Assembly (NCBI RefSeq): GCF_030272615.1
Contig: NC_081407.1
Location: forward strand, 142,792,897-142,856,896
Length of the DNA: 64,000 bases
Origin: Cryptomeria japonica
Taxonomy: Eukaryota > Streptophyta > Pinopsida > Cupressales > Cupressaceae
Direction of reading: 5' to 3'
A model generated the notes under the pieces. It made no database searches, was not told where the DNA came from, and saw nothing but the letters and a program-made list of their open reading frames with translations. This document shows, in pieces, positions 45,420 through 58,131 of this stretch. Position 1 is the stretch's first letter. Each line of letters begins with the position of its first letter. The translations under genes and the position numbers were made by a program.

Positions 45420-48400
45420 CAGTTACGAGCTCTTTTCAGCCTCTACAATTTGTTCAATAGGTTGTTCGGTTGCAACCTCTTCTATCTTTTCAGGGGCTCT
45501 CTCCAACTATTCCAGATCATGGGTGGCATACTTAATTTCCCACTCACCATATATCTCTTCTATCAGCCATGAAAAATTAATCACATCATCTTTAATCTTA
45601 GTCAACCGTTTCCAAGAATTTCTCAGTTTGTTGACTTCTGAATTAAGAAAACCATAATGTGATTTAATTTTCTCTATTTCCTGTATTGTCACAACAAAGA
45701 AAGAAGTGTCATCAAGATCAATGATTCCTTTAACCCTTGCTGACAATTTAACTTCTATCTCCTTAAGCCATATTCGCTTGTCTTTTAACTGATCCGGATA
45801 AGCAAAAATTCTTGGGAGCAACTCAAAAACTTGATCAGTGTATTCCTTCTTACACAAATTAACCTTTCTATCCACATTATCCACTTCTGCTGCCAATTTT
45901 AATAAAGCTTTAGCGACATCAGAAGTGCATTTGATAATAGGATTGGCTCTCGCTTCATCACAGGATACACACATGAATTCTAGATCTTGCTCCCTAGGCC
46001 TCCATCTGTCAAAGATGGGTGTCAAAATGGCCTTATCTCTCCTCAGCTCATTCCATATCTCCATAATTTTTCCCACATTGTTGTAAAGCAATGAGGCATT
46101 TATTGTATCTGCAAAACTGGAGATTGTGGCTCTTACCTTTTCCTCATATTTCCCCGCATATAAGGCCTGAGCTTGTTTCAGGTTTTCTAGTTCTTGAGGA
46201 GTAATCTCAATCATTTGAGAGCTGGAGGGTGCTGGCGATGGTGGAAATTCGATGATAGGGCTAGTAGGCGGAGGTCTTGCAGGAGAAGAGGAAATCATCA
46301 GTGTTGAAGACTCACCTTGTTGGTGCTGTCCCATCAGTTGGCTCTGCAATTTGGCAATGATGCTATCTTTGCCTCTTACCTCCTCCTTGGCACTGTTATA
46401 GGCCTTTAAAACTGTTTCCAACTTAATTTGGAGGGCCTCCTTCTCTTTGGCTTCCTTCTCTGCCACTGCAACACTGAATTTTGGAGTTTCTAACACAGTA
46501 CTTGCAGCCTCTACTACCCCTGTACTCTGCACTCTTTTTACCATCATTCCACCAAGGTAACTTGACCCTGGGGTGTCTTTGCCTTTCTTGCTCTCATTTC
46601 TCTTGAGAGACCACATGACTAGTGCAGCATTATCCTTATTGAAGGTAACCCCTTCCATGGGTTTGGTCTCTTTCCTTACTGCATCTAACACCAGGGCATC
46701 AGCAATATCCCACTTTGGCAAGATAAGCACTCCAGCTTGTGCTACTAGATCTCTTCCCTGCTCAGGAGTGATGGTTTTGAATTCTTCCATCATCTCCTAT
46801 TTTATTTCTTCCTCCATTGAGGCTGGATCTTTATTAGGCTACTCAACCTTTCTTGTCTCACATCTAGCATTATATCTATCTATATGTTGTTTCCAAATGA
46901 ATTGCATAAATGCTTCCGATGTGACAAAGTTGTCATCAGCTAAAAAGGCACTACTTGCCTTTTTTATCTCTGGATCGCACTCTTGGCCTTTGAGTTCAGT
47001 GGAGGTAATATCCATTTTAGCATCAATGGGCTCTTCTGGCATCCCTTCCTCCACTCCATCATAGGTGTATGCAATTTCCCCTAAGGTTCCCAACTACAAG
47101 AGGTGTTCAGCCGCTGCTTGTTCATCTCCTATATGAATAGGGGATTGGGATGGGGAATACAAGGGTGTATCTGATTGCACTTCCTTCCCCACCCTTTGTC
47201 TCTTTGGGCTGTCTTGGATGTCAATGACATCTTGTATCTTCCTCTTTCCTTTGGATGTAGAGGGCTCCCCTATTGTAGGCACCAACACACTGTAACCTGA
47301 TTTCTTATGCAATGTGTAATCACCAGGAGGAATTGCCTTGCTGGAAGTTGACCTGCTTAGGATCACTCTAGCCTTTTCACGGTTGCTTTTAATCACAGCT
47401 TCCCTCTTCTCCTTTAGTGTTTGCATTACATCTTCAAAGCAAACAATCAAAAACTTTATTTTTTCTTCCAATGGGAAGAAGCTAGACAATGGGTCATAGC
47501 TAGCATCAAATTGATGCACAAAATCCAAGGCTTTCTTGTAAGCCACCCACTTTTCTTTCCTTAATTCTTGTTCATCTAAATCAAATTAATTTCTGATGAG
47601 TTCTTGAGGAAATTGGAATTGATGAGGCCTACCTCTGCATGCTACCTTCTTCCTGAACACACCATTGAAGAAGTCCTCTGGATCAGCACACCTGGACACT
47701 GCAGTAGATAAATGGTAAGGTTTGAGGAAATCCTCAAAATAATTCTAGCCTCCCTTTGTTATTACGAATTGGTGGGCTATGGTAGCTACAGGGAAAATAG
47801 TCCCTTTACCTTTGCCTGTTAACTCTGCCTCTTGTAGGCCACCAATTTGTCTAAGGATCTCCGCTATTCCCACTTTGAGAGGGACCTGGTAAGGTAACAA
47901 AAATGGAGTACCCCTGAAACCAAAAACTCTGAAAATTGTAGAGACTGGATATAAATACATGTCGCCCCAGTTATGAACAATTTTGATGCTCTCTGCAAAT
48001 TCTTTTGGCCTTAGGAATTCCAGAAGAACCTTGGGGACCCTTAGGTTATCAGAGCAAAGGAGAGTCCTTATTTTAGATGCAAAATATTTATCAAACTTTA
48101 GGAAACTAGCATCGTCTCTGTCCCATGACAACACAGTACTCCATAATTGTACTGGCATTTTCTCTCCTTCCTTCTCTTTAACCAGGTCTAGTCCACTGGC
48201 GAAATAATCACCACCTTTGAAGAGAAAAAGGTGCATTAAGAGTGAATACCATCCGAAAGGTCTATCCACCTTTCCATTCTTTATTCCTATCAACCCTCCA
48301 TGGATAGCATCGACAATGAAAGAAGCATAATCAAATGTGATAGCAAGAGAAGGATTCAAAATCTGAGCAATCATTAGCAAGTAATGATTGGGCATATCTG

Positions 48401-49050
48401 CTTCAACATCCTCTCCTAAAACTTGACAAAGTGCCCAATACATCCCTTTAGCCCTCAGGGTAAACATACTTAATGAGAATGGCTCTTGCGTGTTGGGTCC
48501 TACAACTGCTAACCCTCCTATTTTCAGAAAAAGTTCCTTGAGAGGTCCATTCCTAAGATGACTCCTTTGTGCACTATAAACTTGGGCTAATGCTGTGAAA
48601 TTTATGGGTTCCAGGAAATTTGTGAACTCATTAAGTCCAAATGCTGTCCTAAATTCCTTAGCATTAATTTCCACAAGGGTTTTCCCATTTACATCCCATA
48701 TGCATCTTGTTACTGGATCATAATTTAATGCCATTTGGGTTAGCAGGTCTGTATCCATGAATACCTTTGGGACTACTAACTTCCCAACATCTAGTTCCCA
48801 GATACTGTTTTGAGGAGCAGGAGAATTTCTCATTCCGAATCCGACTTTAAACAACCCCAACCTGTGGGTCTCTCAGCCAATTACCTTTGTCATACAATCC
48901 TTCTCCTATTTTCAGACGGAAAGCCCTGGGCACTAACTCCTTGGCCTTTGATGCCCGATTGGTTGACAACGTCAACTGTTCTAAAAAATCATCACATACG
49001 CTTCTTTCTAAATAGTTAACCTTGCCCGAAAATTCCCTTTTAGGAGCCAT
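45420..49050 (-). pseudogene. LTR-encoded protein of unknown function (copy F, 5' LTR)
   Basis: This is the same protein as copy E, about 1,210 codons from ATG 49050. Long open pieces are 48860-47745 (371 codons, GKLVVP through FVITKGG) and 46793-45507 (428 codons, AGVLILPKWDIADAL, coiled coil, C-terminal helical region). A 16-bp deletion near 48858 shifts the frame. Stops occur at about 47745, 47586, 47094, 46839, 46794 and 45507. Several are CAG-to-TAG changes where copy E keeps Gln. The stop at 46794 is shared with copy E and is followed at once by GAA ATG ATG. Copy F keeps the frame at places where copy E has +1 insertions, so together they show the original organisation. Confidence 0.82.
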
Positions 49051-49689
49051 TTTGAAAATGCAACAAAATGAATATCACTCTTAAACAGTGTTGCAACAAA
49101 AGAATTATCTTACTTAGAAACACCACACAAGAATTGCTACAAAATATGAGAGAACCTGATCTTTGCTTGAAGGAATTTATTTTTCTGCAACTGAACCGTC
49201 TTGCTCTGAATATGAAGGAAATAACTCTGCGTCTGCTCTTTTGCAAAATCTTTTAAAAGATATCTTCACTTGGTAGTTAGGAAATCAAATATTTGTACTC
49301 AGGGCCTTAACTGTAACATTGATTCCGCATGCTCTGGCCGTCCCTTCGAAATTGAATTCATACGAGAATTCGTATTTTTCGCTCCAACGGGTCACAACAT
49401 TCCTGCAAGTGTTCCATTTTGCTCTTTCGCAACTTCGCGAAGCATAACCATCGGGCAGCTTGGTTCTGCGAAATAGCGCCAACTGTTCGATCAAAAGAAA
49501 CTTGATCGAACATTAGATTAACTGATGGCTTTAGCCTTTTTCTGGGTCCCGCTTTTTATTGGCTGCATAATACCACATGGCATCGAATCATTGGCCTTAA
49601 AATTCCCTTCGCATTCTATTTGATACTGGCCGCGTGTCTTTTTTTACACTGACGTTTCCACCTTGGCGGGCCCACACTTTCTTCTTTGA

Positions 49690-50180
49690 CCACGTGTCAT
49701 CATGACACATGGACGGTTCTTGTTCATTCTCGCTATTTCGTGGGCATAAGGAGTGAGCACTTAACCCCTGTGAAATAGCGCCAGCCGTTGGATCATGTCT
49801 GGAGTTGATCGACATTTAATCCTCCTAGAAGGCTCTCAGGAATGGGGGGCCCGCTGACTTGTCATGAACACTTGGTACCCAGTCACCTGCGGAGCTGACT
49901 TGTCACGAACACCTGGCATCCAGTCACCTGTGGAGCTGACTTGTCACTCTGTCATTCGCCAGAAAGAAACCATGGGGGCCCCACTTTCATCTCAATAGCC
50001 CTATGGTCGAGGTCATCATCATGACACGTGGACGGTTCTTGTTCATTCTCGCTATTTCGCGGGTATAAGGAGTGAGCACTTAACCCTTGCGAAATAGTGC
50101 CAGCCATTGGATCATCTCTGGAGTTGATCGACATTTAATCCTCCGAGAAGGCTCTCAGGAATGGTGGGCCCGCTGACTTT
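49690..50180 (-). promoter_or_regulatory. Repeated G-box modules upstream of copy F
   Basis: The module pair at about 49701-49860 and 50013-50178 corresponds to that in the other LTR, with two 41-bp units between. One G-box has decayed to CATGACACATGG, while the second keeps CATGACACGTGG. Confidence 0.5.
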
Positions 50181-50482
50181 AGAAGAAAAATACACAAGGC
50201 AAAAATTTTCAATTAACCAACATAACCCACCTAGGTAAACAACAAGGGGGAACACATCTTACGACCCCACAACCCATCACTTAAGTGAATAAAGCAACGA
50301 TGGATTAGAAACCAGAGGGTTTAAAACAAAAAGATAGGATCTTAAAATAAAAAAACCCTTAAACCTTTAAAGGCTAGAACGAAGCTGAAGCACTTGGAAC
50401 TACACCCTATTCGAAAATTCCAACAAACTATAGCCAATTATGGGAAAAGAAAAACCCAATTTTAATCAGTGATAACAAATTC

Positions 50483-52130
50483 TACAAGTTTAGAAAACCT
50501 GAATGGATTACTGAGGTGGTTTGAGGGACTAATAAAATAGGTTATGGACACAACTCTTGAAATGAGAAATCGGAGAATGAAACAAGAAGCCATGGATGCT
50601 TGTGCCAGGTTAGGCATAAAACCTGATGAGGATGACTTGGTCCATGATTTACAAAGACATACAGAGAGGTTATTAGATAAATTCAATCCTAGAGGCCGCC
50701 TCAAGAAGGAGACTCTATACTAGGGACACACGGTGGTGGTCAGAACTTCAGGGCACATGAAAACCCTTTATACCAAACATAAGACCAAAATCATAGGCCA
50801 GATAATTTGGCTCACAATCAAAACCCTCCTCAATATAATTTGTATAACTACCCCCATCCTGAACAACAATATAATCCATATAATCAATTTTCTCAGCATC
50901 CCCACTTTCAACCATAGTATAATGAAGCACCCCCTTTCACCCATCCTTATAACAATATGAACCAAGGCCAGTATTATGGAGGTCAATATGAAACAAACCT
51001 GGGATATAATGCTTTGGGTGGATTTGTAAACACTGATCAATACAAGTAGTTTGATTTCTCAAGGATCATAGGTTACCCATGCCCTATCTCAAATTATTTA
51101 ATAACTGCTATTCCAAAATTAATAGGAAGTGGTGCTATAACAGGAGTAGGGCATTGAAATGCATTTGATACCATGAGAAGACTTTGGATTTCCACTTGAG
51201 GATGTCAATATGAGATTGTTCATGCAGTCACTAACCGAGGATGCAAGGGACTAGTTTAGATTATTACCAGATGCTTCGATTAGTAGCCTGGCATAATTCA
51301 AAAGACTTTTTCTAGAGCAGTATGAAGATCAAAATAGCCCTGAATTTACTCTACATGAAATTTTGACCATACAGAAGGGACACAATGAATCAGTAATTGA
51401 ATTTAACAAAAGGGTCAATAAGGTGTTGAACAAAATTTCGCGACACATGAAGCCAGTGAACGAAGTAAGTATTCTCTATTATATAAATACATTTGATAGC
51501 AAGACTAATTATGAGATTAGATCAAAGAACCCATATACCTTACAAGAGGCACTGAAGATTGCAATCACCATAGAAAATAACAGAAAAGTTGTTGGTAGAA
51601 TTGGAAAGATGGATGACACAAGGTTGTATAACCCAAAAGCTCCTAAACAAAACAGGGAGGAAGACAAGTTTGATAAAGTATTAAGTACCTTGAAAGATCT
51701 ATCTATGAAAGTAGGTAAACATGATAGACCATGTTTTTATAGACATGATAGACCAAAACTCCATGATATGCCTTACAATACAAATTGGAAGGATGGAAAA
51801 TCGGAGGTTCCAAAATGAAACTCTAATAAAGAATCCACTCAGTAAAGGGAATTACATTACAAAGGACAATCCTTGGTGTAATACATGTAATCTACCACAC
51901 TCTCCACTACAATATGTGGTGGCTCAAAGTTTGCAAAATGAATAAATCGCATATGATCAATATGACCTTGGTCAATCAATAAGTACACTATCACTTCAAC
52001 CTTTTAATGGAGTAAATGATTATGACTCATTTGAAGAGGATTATGAGTATGATGTAAATGATCGAAGGTATAATCATCGGTGTTGCATGCAACAAGTGTT
52101 CTTAGATCGAGATGAAAGGAGGTCCCATGA
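50483..52130 (+). pseudogene. gag: gag of the plus-strand gypsy (second piece)
   Basis: It continues the frame of 31075-31262 and includes MRNRRMKQEAMDACARLGIK (near 50567), a decayed capsid region (51050-51360) and an open part at 51363-51818. This part matches the minus-strand element's gag, including LHDMPYNTNWKDGK. The zinc knuckle near 51875 reads CNTCNLPHSPLQY, where the relative ends in Cys. Multiple stops. Confidence 0.8.
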
Positions 52131-52271
52131 TTAAGAAATCCTACAAAGGAGGAATGAAATGCAATGACCATTGCAATTGTGGCTCAAGCAAGGAGCAATT
52201 ACAATCTAAGAAATAGAATTGTAAATCCAGATTAGGGGAAAGCTACAAGGTTATTTATAAAAGAAAGCAAC

Positions 52272-53030
52272 ATGAAAACCAAATCATCAGCCACAACTAC
52301 AGCCAAGCCACAGGATGGAAATATGACCAAAACAAAAGAAACCAACACTAAATTAGACAAACAATTTAAAAATGAACACATTGAAAAGACTGAGCCAAAC
52401 ACTTCATTCTTTGACATCACTAATGCATTGTCACAGATGAAAGTTTCAGTTCCTCTATTGGAGATGATGAAATTCCCTAAATACAGAGAAAAAAACATGA
52501 AGATGATATATGTTGTCCTCACATATTCGTATAAAGATCAAAACTACCAAGGTCAAACAAAGGAGGAAGAAGAGGAAGTTACACATGTGGTATATTTGGG
52601 AACAACAATAACAAAAGATCCTTCACAAGTAGACCCCTTTTATATGACATTGATGATTAACAATAAACTGGTAAGAAATTGCATGCTAGATTCAAGAGCT
52701 GCCATGAATATTATGCCTTTTGAAGTAAAAAAAGAACTAGGGGTGTTGGTGGATACTACATATGGAAGTTTTTATGCCATAGAAAATAGGTACGTCCCAA
52801 TGGTAGAGTCATGAAGGACGTAGAATTCAAAATTGTTTCCTTCCCTAAGGCTTCATACAAAACAGATATAACAGTGGTGGATGTACCCCCTAGTTATGGG
52901 ATGTTATTGTCTAGACAATGGTAAAGCCTGGTGGGAGGTCATGTTCATCTAGACCTATCATATGCTACTATACCAATGAATGGGAAAGGGAGTAAAAGTA
53001 GATAGGGAACCAAGATCCTCTTACATCATT
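52272..53030 (+). pseudogene. pro: Aspartic protease region of the plus-strand gypsy
   Basis: DPFYMTLMINNKLVRNCMLD leads into SRAAMNIMPF: the active-site Gly has become Arg (DSR for DSG), which should abolish activity. A decayed GMLLSRQW follows near 52900. The frame is the same as gag. Confidence 0.8.
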
Positions 53031-53149
53031 AAAGACATAGATCCTAACCAAATAACATGTTTCTTTCATTCATACATGGATAATTTCACAGTCAAATTGA
53101 GAAATCCATAGATAAAAAATACAGACCCCGTTAGCTTTAGTGCCCATGA

Positions 53150-53720
53150 AAGCATGAATCAAATATGGTGGATGTATTTTGATGGGGCCTGCAGCAAGGA
53201 GGGAAATGGAACAGGAGTTTTTTTATTTCACCAAAATGGAAAAAAACATTTAAATATTCATTCCTTCTATCATTTGATTGCACAAACTATACAATAGAAT
53301 ATGAGGCTCTTTTGTTAGGATTAAATTTGGCATCCAAGTATGGGATAAAGCTCCTCAGTGTTTATGGAGACTCAGAATTGATAATTTCACAGGTCAGATC
53401 CAAGTGTACCACTAAGAACATCAAGGCTAAAGAGATATACAAATGAAGTTTGGGATACTAATCAATGTTTTGATGCCTTTTCAATAGAGTGAGTTGATAG
53501 ATCCCAAAATATTATGATGGATTTTCTAGCTAATGTAGCCATGAAATAAGATGATATAACATGCCATGCTATATCCAAGGTGGAAGTTAAAACTAGGCCT
53601 CATGTCCAAGATAACATACATAGTTGGCAAGTTTTTGAAAATGATCAGGACCTATTAAACTTCCTACATTGTGTAGTTAAATATGAGTCCCAACAAATTG
53701 ATTTCAATTCTTAGGTGGAG
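53150..53720 (+). pseudogene. Extra RNase H domain before RT, plus-strand gypsy
   Basis: WWMYFDGACSKEG (GAT codon at 53181), a decayed EYEALLLGLN block near 53300, VYGDSELIISQVRSK near 53360-53400 and NIMMDFLANVA near 53510. Indels move the blocks between frames. The position between protease and RT is the same as in the minus-strand element, so the order is ancestral to both. Confidence 0.8.
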
Positions 53721-54059
53721 GAGATTGATGGGAAAGAAGTAGTACAACTAAAAACAAACAAGATCCCTAGAGGCCTTGTTGCCTGGGAAAGGATCTTTGA
53801 CAAAGATGATAGGATAGAAACAAAGGAAACATTGGTTAAAGATGATGATGTTGAAGAGATAAATATTAGAACAGAGAATTCCCTGAAAATTGTGCTCATT
53901 GAGAGAAGGCTCACGCCAAAGACAAGGGAGGAATTAATAGAATTGTTGACGAAATATAGACGTATATTTATTTGGTTGTATGATGGTTTAAAATCTTGTA
54001 GGGATGACTTATTTCAGAATGAGATCCCACTAAAGCCTGATGCAAAACCATTCATATAG

Positions 54060-55290
54060 AAGAAGAGACCTATTCATCTCACTTCATTGCCTAAGATGCA
54101 TGAAAAATATTAAAAATGAAAGAAGCAAGGATAATCAATCCTATTAGATACTCAACAGGGGTTTCATAACTTGTGTTGATGTTAGGAACCTAAACACATC
54201 CTCCTTAAAGGATAATTACCCACTTCCAAACATGGATGCACTATTGCAGAAAGTAACAGGGTGTGAGCTACTATCAATGATCGATGGCTTCTCTAGTTAT
54301 AACGAGGTGAAAGTCAAAGATTCAAAACAGTTTAAAACTGCATTTACCACCCCATGGGGAACATATGTGTACACTAGAATGCCTTTTGGTTTGACAAATG
54401 TAGGAGCTACTTTACAAAGAGCTATGGATGTAGCATTTGTAGAATTGATCAATGTAATCATGATAGTATACCAAGATGATCTGACCGCATACTCAAAGAA
54501 AGTTGAAGATTATTGCAGCCACCTTGAAAAGATATTCTTAAAAGCTCTAGAGTATGGTATCTCTTTAAATCCAAAGAAGTGCCATTTTGGTGTCGTGGAA
54601 GGGAAACTACTGGGACATATAGTTTCAAAGGAAGGGGTGAAAATTGACCCAGAAAGAGTCATTGCCATTGATAAAATTCCCATTCCTAGAACAGTCAAAG
54701 TCATACAATCATTTTTTGGATAGATAAACTTTGTGTGGAGGTTTACATCTAATTTTGCAGATATTGTGAAACCTATATCTAATATGTTAAAGAAGGGTGT
54801 GAAATTGGATTGGAACAGTGAAGCTAAGGATGCATTTGTGGGTATTAAGAAGGAAATTAAGGAATCTACTATGATAAAGTCTCCTAATTTCTCTAAGCCT
54901 TTCCAAATATTCTCTTTTGCCTCTTATCACACCATTGCTAATGTTATGTTGCAGAAGAATGATGAAGGTCATGAGCAACCTATTGGATTCCTTAGCAAAA
55001 CCTTGCACGAAGTCGAGTTGAACTATGAAATCAATGAAAAGCAAGCCTATGCATTGGTTAAAGAAGTGAAAACTTTTAGATCGTATCTATTAGGGGAAAA
55101 GGTGGTGGCATATGTTCCTAACACAGTAGTTAAGGACTTATTCAGACAATCAGAGTTGACTGGTAGGAGTTGTAGATGGATAAATCAGGTACAAGAATTC
55201 AATATAGACATCAAAATAACAAAACTAGTAAGAGGACAAGGGTTAGCCAAGTTGATGGCTGAATCAAATTTGGAAGTTGCCCAAGTTAAT
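54060..55290 (+). pseudogene. pol: Reverse transcriptase and degenerate gypsy RNase H, plus-strand gypsy
   Basis: MPFGLTNVGATLQRAMDVAF (near 54380) and the catalytic IVYQDDLTAYSKK (near 54466) identify RT. The RNase H that follows reads IFSFASYHTIANVMLQK (near 54910), again Phe for the first catalytic Asp, then EKQAYALVKEVKTF. RT starts in a different frame from gag-protease because of an indel between 54059 and 54232. A stop at 54721 splits RT from RNase H. Confidence 0.9.
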
Positions 55291-55389
55291 AATGTTAGCC
55301 TAGAATATGTTATTATGAGTATAGAACGGGTTCCTTGCTATTCAAATATTGTCTATTATTTGAAACACATGCAATGTCCTGAAGAATTA

Positions 55390-56538
55390 GATGAAAATAA
55401 AAAAGGATCGCTCAAGTTACAAGCATCTAAGTATGTCTTAATAAGAGGGAATTTGTATTGGAGAAATATAGATGGTGTGTTGTTATTTTGCTTAGACCAA
55501 CACCAATCACATGTGGTGTTGAAAGATATGCACGATGGATTATGTGGGGGACATTTTTCAGCTAAAACTACTGCCTATAAGATTCTAAAGGTTGGATATT
55601 ATTGGCTTAGTGTTTTTAGGGATGCATTTACATATGTAAGGAAATGTGAAGCATGTCAAAACATTTCAGGGAAATTGAAATATCAAGGGACCTTACCATT
55701 AAGGCCAATGCATGTTGAAGAGCCTTTTTAGCAATGGGGGGTCGATTTTATAGGAGAGATTACTGACAAGTCAAGTGGAGGTCATAGATGGATCCTAGTT
55801 GCCACTGATTACTTTACTAAATGGGTAGAAGCTATTCCTACTAAACAAGCAACCAATAAAGTGGTAACCAGATTTTTTATGGAAAATATATTGACTAGGT
55901 TTGGTGTCCCTTCTATATTCATAGTAGATAATGGAATGTGTTTTAGATCTGTTGAATTCAATAAGTTCTGTGAAGAATATTGCATTACAGTATCTTATGC
56001 TTCACCATATCATCCTCAAGGAAATGGTCAAGCCGAATCAAGCAACAAGAATATTTTGAAAATCATAAGAAGGATGCTTGACAACAATGAAAGGGCTTGG
56101 GATTCCAAATTGAACTTATCTCTTTGGGCAGACATAATTACCACTAAAAAATCCACAAGAAAATCCCCATTTGAACTGGTATATGGGAAATGAGCTATTC
56201 TTCCATTGGAAAATTTATTACCAGTCTACAAGTTTGTCAATGAGGAAAAACTTTTGGATCCAATGGAGGAGAGGTTTATATGGTTGGTAGAATTAGATGA
56301 GATAAGGTGAGAAGCACAAAAACAAAATATTAAAGCACGAGCACAGATGAAGCTTCTTCATGATAGAAAAGCAAATTATAGGAAGTTCCATGAAGGAGAA
56401 TGGGTTCTTATGTGGAATGCTAGACAACAGGACAAAGGAAAGCATGGAAAATTTGAAGCATTGTGGGTTGGACCATACATTGTCATAGGAAAAGGAGGTG
56501 AAGATTCATATTTCTTACAAAGAACATCAAGAAAATGA
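55390..56538 (+). pseudogene. int: Integrase of the plus-strand gypsy
   Basis: Zinc-domain residues HDGLCGGHFSAKTT and CEACQN lie near 55530-55660. The core has GVDFIGE near 55740, VDNGMCFRS near 55925 and GNGQAESSNKN near 56022. A C-terminal GPYIV segment ends at 56538. Stops at about 55729, 56191 and 56308 interrupt it. Confidence 0.92.
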
Positions 56539-56739
56539 CAAGAATTGTCAGTGCATGGACAATTCTTGATGCACTTATTTTCTTAGCAAAAAGAGTTCTT
56601 ATCCATGCACAATACATTTCACCATTCTATCTATACGTATCTCATCCCTACCATCAATAAAATATATGTAACATATTATATGGTCTTCTTTTCCTAGATT
56701 TTGGACTGGATTCTTGCAGGTATCCTATTGAACACCTCA
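56539..56739. other. 3' untranslated segment of the plus-strand gypsy
   Basis: It begins with a short inverted pair (AAGAATTGTC and GACAATTCTT, 56550-56570), a possible stem-loop. No polypurine tract is seen. Confidence 0.5.
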
Positions 56740-56756
56740 TCCCCAGACAGAGCCAC
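56740..56756 (+). other. Inverted PBS-like sequence before the 3' LTR
   Basis: TCCCCAGACAGAGCCAC directly precedes the 3' LTR. It matches TCCCCAGTCAGAGTCGC at the same place in the minus-strand element. Read on the other strand it looks like a PBS (GTGGCTCTGTCTGGGGA). Confidence 0.65.
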
Positions 56757-58131
56757 TGTTGAAACCCAAAAATTTCAATACTTAGTATCCCTAACATGTC
56801 ACTCATCACCAAGATTTTGTATTTAGTATGATAAAAGGTTGAAGCTACAAAAGTTTTCTTTTACCTAGTATTAAAACCCACAAACTATCTCCCTTGTGCC
56901 TCAGTCCTACATGAGAATTCCTTATACACCCAAGAAAAATTAGCAAAATAACCTTTTATAGTCAATCTTTCATGTGTTGCATCAGAATAGCTATTCTGAT
57001 CTAATAAATCAGTATAAGACACTAATATCGGGATAGTATTACCAAACTTGAGGTGTTGATTACCCATCGAGGTAATTAATAAAGGCAGAACAACAATTCT
57101 CCGTAATCCTGATGGAAAAGACTATCCCGATATCACTAATTCGGTGTAATTATACCGAACAAAGCATATAAACATTTATCTGAGTAACCACCAAAGGTGG
57201 AGTAGCAACATTATGTAATGTTGATAGAGAAAGCTATCCCGATAATATAAAAATATAAAAGAATGTGTTATGAACCTTCATCAGGATAACTTATGAAGTC
57301 AGAATAGCATACCAATAGGGTTCTGATCATTAAAACTATCTCAATGACAAACAAATAGAACAATATCAGGATAAGTATCCTGATTGTGAATTCATGACCG
57401 AAGAAATCAATATCGGAGAAATCTATGGCGATAAAAAGAAAATGGAAAAGGAATATTTATCGATATAACTAATGAGATCGGGATAATGAATCACTTATGA
57501 TCCAATGGCATAACTTACTCTGAAATAGGCATGAGGGTGGACATTGGAATAGTCACTCTGATGGCATTCTTTTGGTTGGAATACTTCTATCGAGATAACT
57601 CATAGCCAATTCAAAAGAAGAACCTTCATCGGCATGACTTGAGAAGTCAGAAGGACAATTTTTTGATATGTCAATAATGAAAGTGACACCGATAGGCATC
57701 ATCCAAGATGTGTTTGGTATAGGTAACCTGAATATCAAAATCAAACTAATGGTTACCTATCGATATAAACCATTCCAAAATGATGTGAAAAGGAGACAAT
57801 TATAGAAAGTACCATATTTATCAACAATAGTTAAAATTGTCAGAAAGGCAGCAATTTTTGAAACATCAAGGGAAGGAGTTAAGCCGATGTCACATATAAT
57901 CAAAGCAATTCAATTTTGAAAAGACTTTCCCATTGATTTACAGACTAGAACATATATTGTTGCATGAATGACATTCTTTGAGAAACACAATCCATGAAAT
58001 TTTTGCACCAGGACTGCAGACACAAAGAAACGACATTGGAGTGGGTAGAAAGGGACTGTAAAAGAAACAAGTACGTATCTTGAGTGATTCCCCTATGATT
58101 TCCTCAAGAAATTCATTGAATTGACTATGAA

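Larger units (their letters stand above)
31263..50477 (-). mobile_element. Giant-LTR Ty3/gypsy element (minus strand)
   Basis: LTRs at 31263-37313 (6,051 bp) and 44485-50477 (5,993 bp) start TGTTGTCTTC on the plus strand. They end GATAACA on the right and GATAATA on the left, and are flanked by AATTC at 31258-31262 and 50478-50482. The PBS is at 44461-44480. The interior runs right to left: gag, protease, RNase H, RT, RNase H, integrase. The LTRs differ by few substitutions by eye, so this is a recent insertion. Both LTRs encode the family protein. In-frame stops and one frameshift make gag-pol non-functional as it stands. Confidence 0.93.
44485..50477 (-). repeat. 5' LTR of the minus-strand gypsy (5.99 kb)
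   Basis: It matches 31263-37313. Visible differences include scattered transitions, a 16-bp deletion near 48858, and one fewer 41-bp unit (49854-49894 and 49895-49935). Its 3' block is at 44611-44650. Confidence 0.93.
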
